Shown: piece by piece, positions 59,551 to 64,000 of the stretch
Layout: each line of letters begins with the position of its first letter
How positions within the stretch are numbered: position 1 is the stretch's first letter
Origin: Luscinia megarhynchos
Taxonomy: Eukaryota; Chordata; Aves; Passeriformes; Turdidae
DNA length: 64,000 bases
Reading direction: 5' to 3'
NCBI GenBank assembly: GCA_034336665.1
Contig: CM067564.1
Location: 46,857,451-46,921,450, forward strand
Translations under genes and position numbers: made by a program
The notes under the pieces: model-generated
Databases searched by the model: none
Told to the model about the DNA's origin: nothing
What the model saw: only the letters and a program-made list of their open reading frames with translations

Positions 59551-61042
59551 GCGTGTGCAGTTCCTTAAGTCTTGATGTTTTTCTGGGCCCATCTGAATGT
59601 TCATACCATTTGCTAACCAGAAAACAGATTAGAAGCTGATCTACTCCAGTGGACAAGAGAAATTGTTGTTAACAATCTGTTCTAGAATTATACACATATA
59701 TATCTACATATTTTTACATCTTACATATTTTCTTTTAATTTTATGCCATGAAGATAGCACTTAATCACTGCAAAACTTGAGTAATTAAAGCAGAAAGAGG
59801 TTTCAGACATTCAGGGGTTTGTCCTCTTTACGTGGTCCTCAGTCTCCCACAAATAAACTTCCATCTTTTTTCTCTTTTTGTCTGCTCCACCCCTTGTTTT
59901 TTTCCCCAAACATTACTGTGTTCCCCTCGGGTTTCCCCTGGCTCCCATTACTCACAGGACAGTTCCCTCCACTGTGTCAGCTCTGACATGCTCTGCATTA
60001 CTCATAGTTAACCTGGAATATGGCAAATTTAGCTCTTTCAGACTTGAAGGCTACACTTTTTCAGATTTTATGTAATGTAGGGTAGGTAGCACTATACCAC
60101 CCCACAGCTTTTAACTTGCACCAGTGACACCACACACTGGAACTCCATGGAATACAAGAGAATGAGAAATTTCCTCTTCTCCACCCCCTTCTTCCAGCTG
60201 CCAAGCTAAGAGCAATGTTGTATTTCTTTTTAAATGTAAATTATTTATTCTTGGACAATAGTCAAGTGAAATGTTGCAAGTAGATACCACTTTTTAAAAA
60301 CAGGCTGAATAATCCAACAGCAGAAATAAAAATTAAATCATAAGAATCACTGTAAAACTGTTCATGTTATTTATTCTTCCCTTTGTCTTCACTGACCCTT
60401 TGGAGGAAAAGTTCTTCATAAAAAGGCTTATCCAATGCATATCCAATTATTTCTTAAATAGTGTTCTGGAGTGTATTTCATGATCAGTTGTGGTTAGTGT
60501 TTTAATTAAACTTTTGCAGGGTATCTGCATGAAAATATAGCCAGTGAGACAGACACACTTGTTCTATGGGAGGTGATTGACAGCAGGGAACAGATTGACT
60601 TGGCATGTTAGAAAAACTCATTAATCTTCCTCAAGTACAAACTGGGAAAACACCGAGTTCTCTCAACAAGCTGCTACCAAAACAGAGGTTCTGGTTGAAC
60701 AGTAGGGAAACTGAAGGTATGAGGGCAAGTTGTAAGCAAAGAGTGAGATGCTCTTGCATGATGAAGCATTGTAGTCTGGGGGGTTTGTCACTGTGTGTGC
60801 TTTAATATTTAGAGCAGGGTAATGGATGCTTGTTAGAAGTCAATCCATTATCACTTAGGTTTGAAGCACTGTGCTCTGAGTGCAAAGCTGCATCTTAGAC
60901 ATTGAAATCTTGCTACTAATCTTGTTTCAGAGATTATTTTATTATACAAATATGCAGCTTCTTTAACAGAAAAATATATACTATGTGCTTTCATATCTAT
61001 ATAATGTGACAAAAGTTGGGAAATATAAGTTTCCTAGATGAA
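59551..61042. other. Unique AT-rich DNA, no gene seen
   Basis: Includes a TA-rich simple stretch near 59,687-59,705. No gene or repeat recognised. Confidence 0.55.
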
Positions 61043-61076
61043 ATACAACAGAAGGGTTGCTTCCCTTCTGTTGTAT
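61043..61076. repeat. Perfect 14-bp inverted repeat (hairpin)
   Basis: ATACAACAGAAGGG (61,043-61,056) is followed by a 6-base loop TTGCTT and its exact reverse complement (61,063-61,076). The flanks do not pair further. It is too short for a microRNA precursor. A fresh foldback made by a replication template switch would explain the perfection. Confidence 0.9.
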
Positions 61077-62957
61077 GAGGACATCCTGTTGGAGAAAAAA
61101 GTTAATTAGAGTGGAAGAAATTACAGTTTCACTTAATATTTCTGATCATCTTCTCAGTAAAGAGTCATATATTACTTGTATTAGATAAGTTTTTATTTTT
61201 CTTATACTGAACCCTTAGCAGGAAGGATTTTTTTTTTCCTGGACCCTTAAATTACTTAATATTTAGCTAATATTTTAACCACAGACTACATGTGACAATT
61301 GTATAAAATCTACTCTTAAAATTTTATTCATGTAACAATGAGTATATGATCTGGAAAAAAAACTCTCTTTAGCACAGAATTCAGAAAGTGATTCCAGCTG
61401 AGATGTACTGAGGTGAGACATATAATGAGGCATTTTAAGGGAGATATGTACACATACATTGGCCCTGAAATCTATCTCTAATGCAGATGCAACCAATGCA
61501 AAGAACTTAATTGTGCAAAGGGCTATGAATGTGTTTTATTCCCTCAGCACATGACAGAATTCCCTAAAAATAGAAGAAGTGCTCAAGACCCCAGACAGCA
61601 GTGGCCAAGGGGAGGAATTGAGGAAATTAAGTTCTTTCCAAAAGTCTCCTTCCCACATAATAAATTAAATTTACCTCCCAAACCAAAAAGCTAAGATGAT
61701 CTGAAGAGGTGATTGCAAGTAGTCTGTGAACACAACATCTGTTTTTTAAGGTTTTTTCTCTCATTGCATCTCCCTGAAAGTACCAAAGGGACTGAGCTTA
61801 CAGAATTCATCACTATCTCAAACATACAACTTAGTTCTCTAATATTTTTCCATTTGTAAATTGAAGAAAAATTTTTATTGATGCAGTAGATAGTACAGGC
61901 AAATTAGATGTTATCAAAAACCCCATGAAACATTCAAAGCAGCATCAGGATCTGCTTTATGTAAAATATATTGCTGAAAAGAAGCTTCCTCTGTTTCCTT
62001 ACAGGAGAGATTTTCGTGTGCATCCATCGTGTTTGCAGAGCTGTCTTTTCCAATGTGGTGTGAATGGAATGGTTAAACACTATGGATCTTAACTGGCCTA
62101 CAGACACACAGAGGGAAATTACACAGGCTACAATACACTAAATGTACATTGGAGCAAAAGTGGACATCCTTAACAGAGGTTTCCTGGTAGCAGAACTGCT
62201 GTAATATGGATTTTTATTTGAATTTGGTTTAGCGGGAATGTTTGAGGTGTCTGAAATGTTCTGAAATGTAAAGCTGACTGCAAGATACAGTGCACAACAG
62301 CACTGCACATTTCCAAGGGAGAACTCTGCTCTGTCTTTCTTGCTCCTTATTTAGTATAGCTGTCTGCAGATCTTTACATTTCCAAATTAAGGCTCATCAA
62401 TACCTGTCCCTTCAAGAGGAGCAGCATGGGTATGAACTTTAGAAAGAAGAAGAACAACAAAGGAAATTTCAGTAATATTCATCAGTGCCTCTTTTTGGGA
62501 TGTTCTGTGGGTTATCATATCCTGCACTTTCATAGACCAACATCTGGAATCATCAGGCCTTGTGATACTTTTGAAAATTAGGTCCATGGTTTCAACTTAG
62601 CATGCAAACAGCAAAACTCAGATATATGCAAAGTGTTCTTCAGGCTTTCTTTCCAGTGAGTAATGGGTGACAGCAAAGAAGCTCATAAATAAATTTGCTT
62701 AGACTTTTATGACAACGTTTGGCAAAATGCACAGACTGATTGATACCAAATCTTTGAAGAGATGTATACATTAAATTTTCATTAAGTTTTAGGAGGAGTA
62801 AAAAAAAGCAAAAAGCAAGGACCAAAACTGTTCAGTTTACAGACAATGGAAGAGTAAAGTACTGTTCATAGCTGCTCACAAGTGTCTATATGGGCAATTT
62901 TAGTTTATGGCACCTTAGTAGATAACTGATCCTTGTGTTGCTGTCACCACATCTGTG
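61077..62957. other. Unique AT-rich DNA, no gene seen
   Basis: No recognisable gene or repeat. Open frames of 73 codons or fewer. Confidence 0.55.
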
Positions 62958-63310
62958 TTAAAGGGCTGTAAAGATTGTTGAACCTGGGGAAGAGACTTAA
63001 CTGTGACCTGAAGGCAACCTGTAAGAAAGGTGGAGAAAAACTATTTACAAGTGCATGGAGTGACAGGAGAAGGGGGAATGGATTCAGACTGAAAGAGTAT
63101 AGGTTTGGATTGGATATTATGAAAAAATTCTTCCTTGTGAGGGTGGTGAGGCCCTGGCACAGGCTGCCCAGAGAAGCTGTGGTGCCCCATCCCTGGAAAT
63201 ATTCAAGGTCTGATTGGATGGGGCTTGGAGCAACCTGGGATAGTGGAAGGTGTCCATGAACTAGATGGTGCTTAAGGTCCTTGCCAATCCAGGCCATTCC
63301 ATGATCCTTA
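62958..63310 (+). mobile_element. CR1 LINE 3' fragment, about 350 bp
   Basis: The CR1 end is read in order: 'agattgttgaacctggggaa' (62,971), 'gtgacctgaaggcaacct', 'acaagtgcatggagtgacag', 'gagaagggggaatgg', 'gagggtggtgaggccctggc' (63,139), 'caggctgcccagagaagctg', 'ccccatccctggaaatattc', 'gagcaacctgggatagtgga', then 'aaggtccttgccaatccagg' and 'ccattccatgatcctta'. It is the longest and clearest CR1 copy here, 5'-truncated and with frame breaks. The 143-codon minus-strand open frame over it is an antisense artefact. Confidence 0.95.
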
Positions 63311-64000
63311 AGTGAAAAATTAAGTTTTGGTCTCCATTTGGACTGATCCAGAAGGGGTTTTTTCCTGCATCTCATACCAATGCCTAATCCTCTATACTAC
63401 ACTACATCAAAATCAGAGATGCTGTTAAGAACCTGGCCTTTGCCATCATGGCAGCTTTATCACATTTAGACAGTAAAACCCTGTTTGATGTCTGTACCTT
63501 CTGTGTCCTGGGCTTGTGTCCAGCCATAGCCCAGAGTTCAGCTGGCTGGGGTTTGCCCTGCCCCTCTCACTTCTTTTTATGTTGCATGTTGCATCATCCC
63601 CTTCCTGCCTTCTTCTTTCACCCACTCACTCCCTTAAATCAATGTTAGGGTCTAGACTTCTCCACCAAAAAGAAGAGAGGTTTAAATGCCTTGTTGGCCG
63701 TTGTTCCAACATCTCCAAACCACAGACTACACCAGACATGTTCCTTTGAAGAAAAACATCCAGATTTAGGCACAGATGTATGTCCACAGATCTGAGATTT
63801 AGAATCCTGGAAATTCTCCCTGAGATCCCACCATATGCACCCAAATAACAAAGAATGGTGTTGAGACAAACAGGTTCAGTTAAATTTGATAAAGTCTAAA
63901 CTGGAGATTAAAAAAAAATGGAAATGCCTGTATTCATCATCCAGTGACACTTGAGAAACCAAATATGGTTGGTGCTTCTGAAATTAGAAGCTTTATTTGA
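63311..64000. other. Unique DNA, no gene seen
   Basis: Open frames of 66-77 codons overlap on both strands (63,448-63,869), with no recognisable protein and no strong splice signals. Confidence 0.5.

Noticed and set aside
62944..63375. 143-codon minus-strand open frame
   Set aside because: It runs antisense through a plus-oriented CR1 3' end and is a by-product of the repeat.
1..64000. CRISPR arrays, operons or bacterial mobile elements
   Set aside because: No regularly spaced repeats and no ribosome-binding-site/operon organisation. The repeats are avian retroelements, so this is vertebrate DNA.

Overview
This is a window of vertebrate nuclear DNA, almost certainly from a bird and probably a songbird. 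It is AT-rich and contains no protein-coding gene I can recognise on either strand. The avian call rests on the repeats. At least ten CR1 LINE 3' fragments are spread across the window in both orientations, several ending in the bird-typical tail of short ATTCTATG-type units. One short element at about 28.1 kb joins a tRNA-Ile-like head to a CR1 tail, the architecture of the zebra finch SINE TguSINE1. A fragment at about 12.9 kb resembles the start of an avian ERVL-type LTR. The longest open frames (164, 158, 143 and 134 codons) look like none of the protein families I know, and one is simply antisense to a CR1. The window reads as intergenic DNA or the inside of a very long intron.

Layout. 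0-19 kb: unique AT-rich DNA with CR1 copies at 4.1, 8.1, 10.0 and 16.4 kb, a GC/CpG-enriched patch at 2.7-3.2 kb, an LTR fragment followed by a very old CR1 reverse-transcriptase remnant at 12.9-13.6 kb, and an enhancer-like block at 19.1-19.5 kb. 21-24 kb: the most gene-like interval. It has a minus-strand open frame bounded by splice-like signals (21.0-21.25 kb) and a CpG-bearing, E-box and GC-box promoter-like block. That block leads into a 65-bp candidate noncoding exon ending at 22,895. 28-36 kb: the SINE, two ancient amniote repeat remnants, and candidate small exons at 30.3, 30.9 and 35.6 kb. 37.5-38.3 kb: an AT-rich homeodomain-site-rich block with a perfect 16-bp palindrome. 42.9-47.7 kb: two minus-strand CR1s, a small CpG island merging into a cluster of GATA motifs (44.76-45.27 kb), a CR1 foldback, and a 22-bp-arm hairpin. 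48-64 kb: mostly unique DNA with a candidate minus-strand exon (49.0 kb), an enhancer-like block (56 kb), a possible transcript end with octamer motifs (58.6-59.55 kb), a perfect 14-bp hairpin (61.0 kb) and a long CR1 3' end (63.0-63.3 kb).

The most defensible second looks are the promoter/exon block at 22.3-22.9 kb, the CpG island with GATA cluster at 44.8-45.3 kb, the splice-bounded candidate exons, and the hairpins. The exon candidates were found by eye from splice consensus. In 64 kb several such matches are expected by chance, so they are hypotheses only. Repeat family names come from memory of consensus sequences, not from a search.
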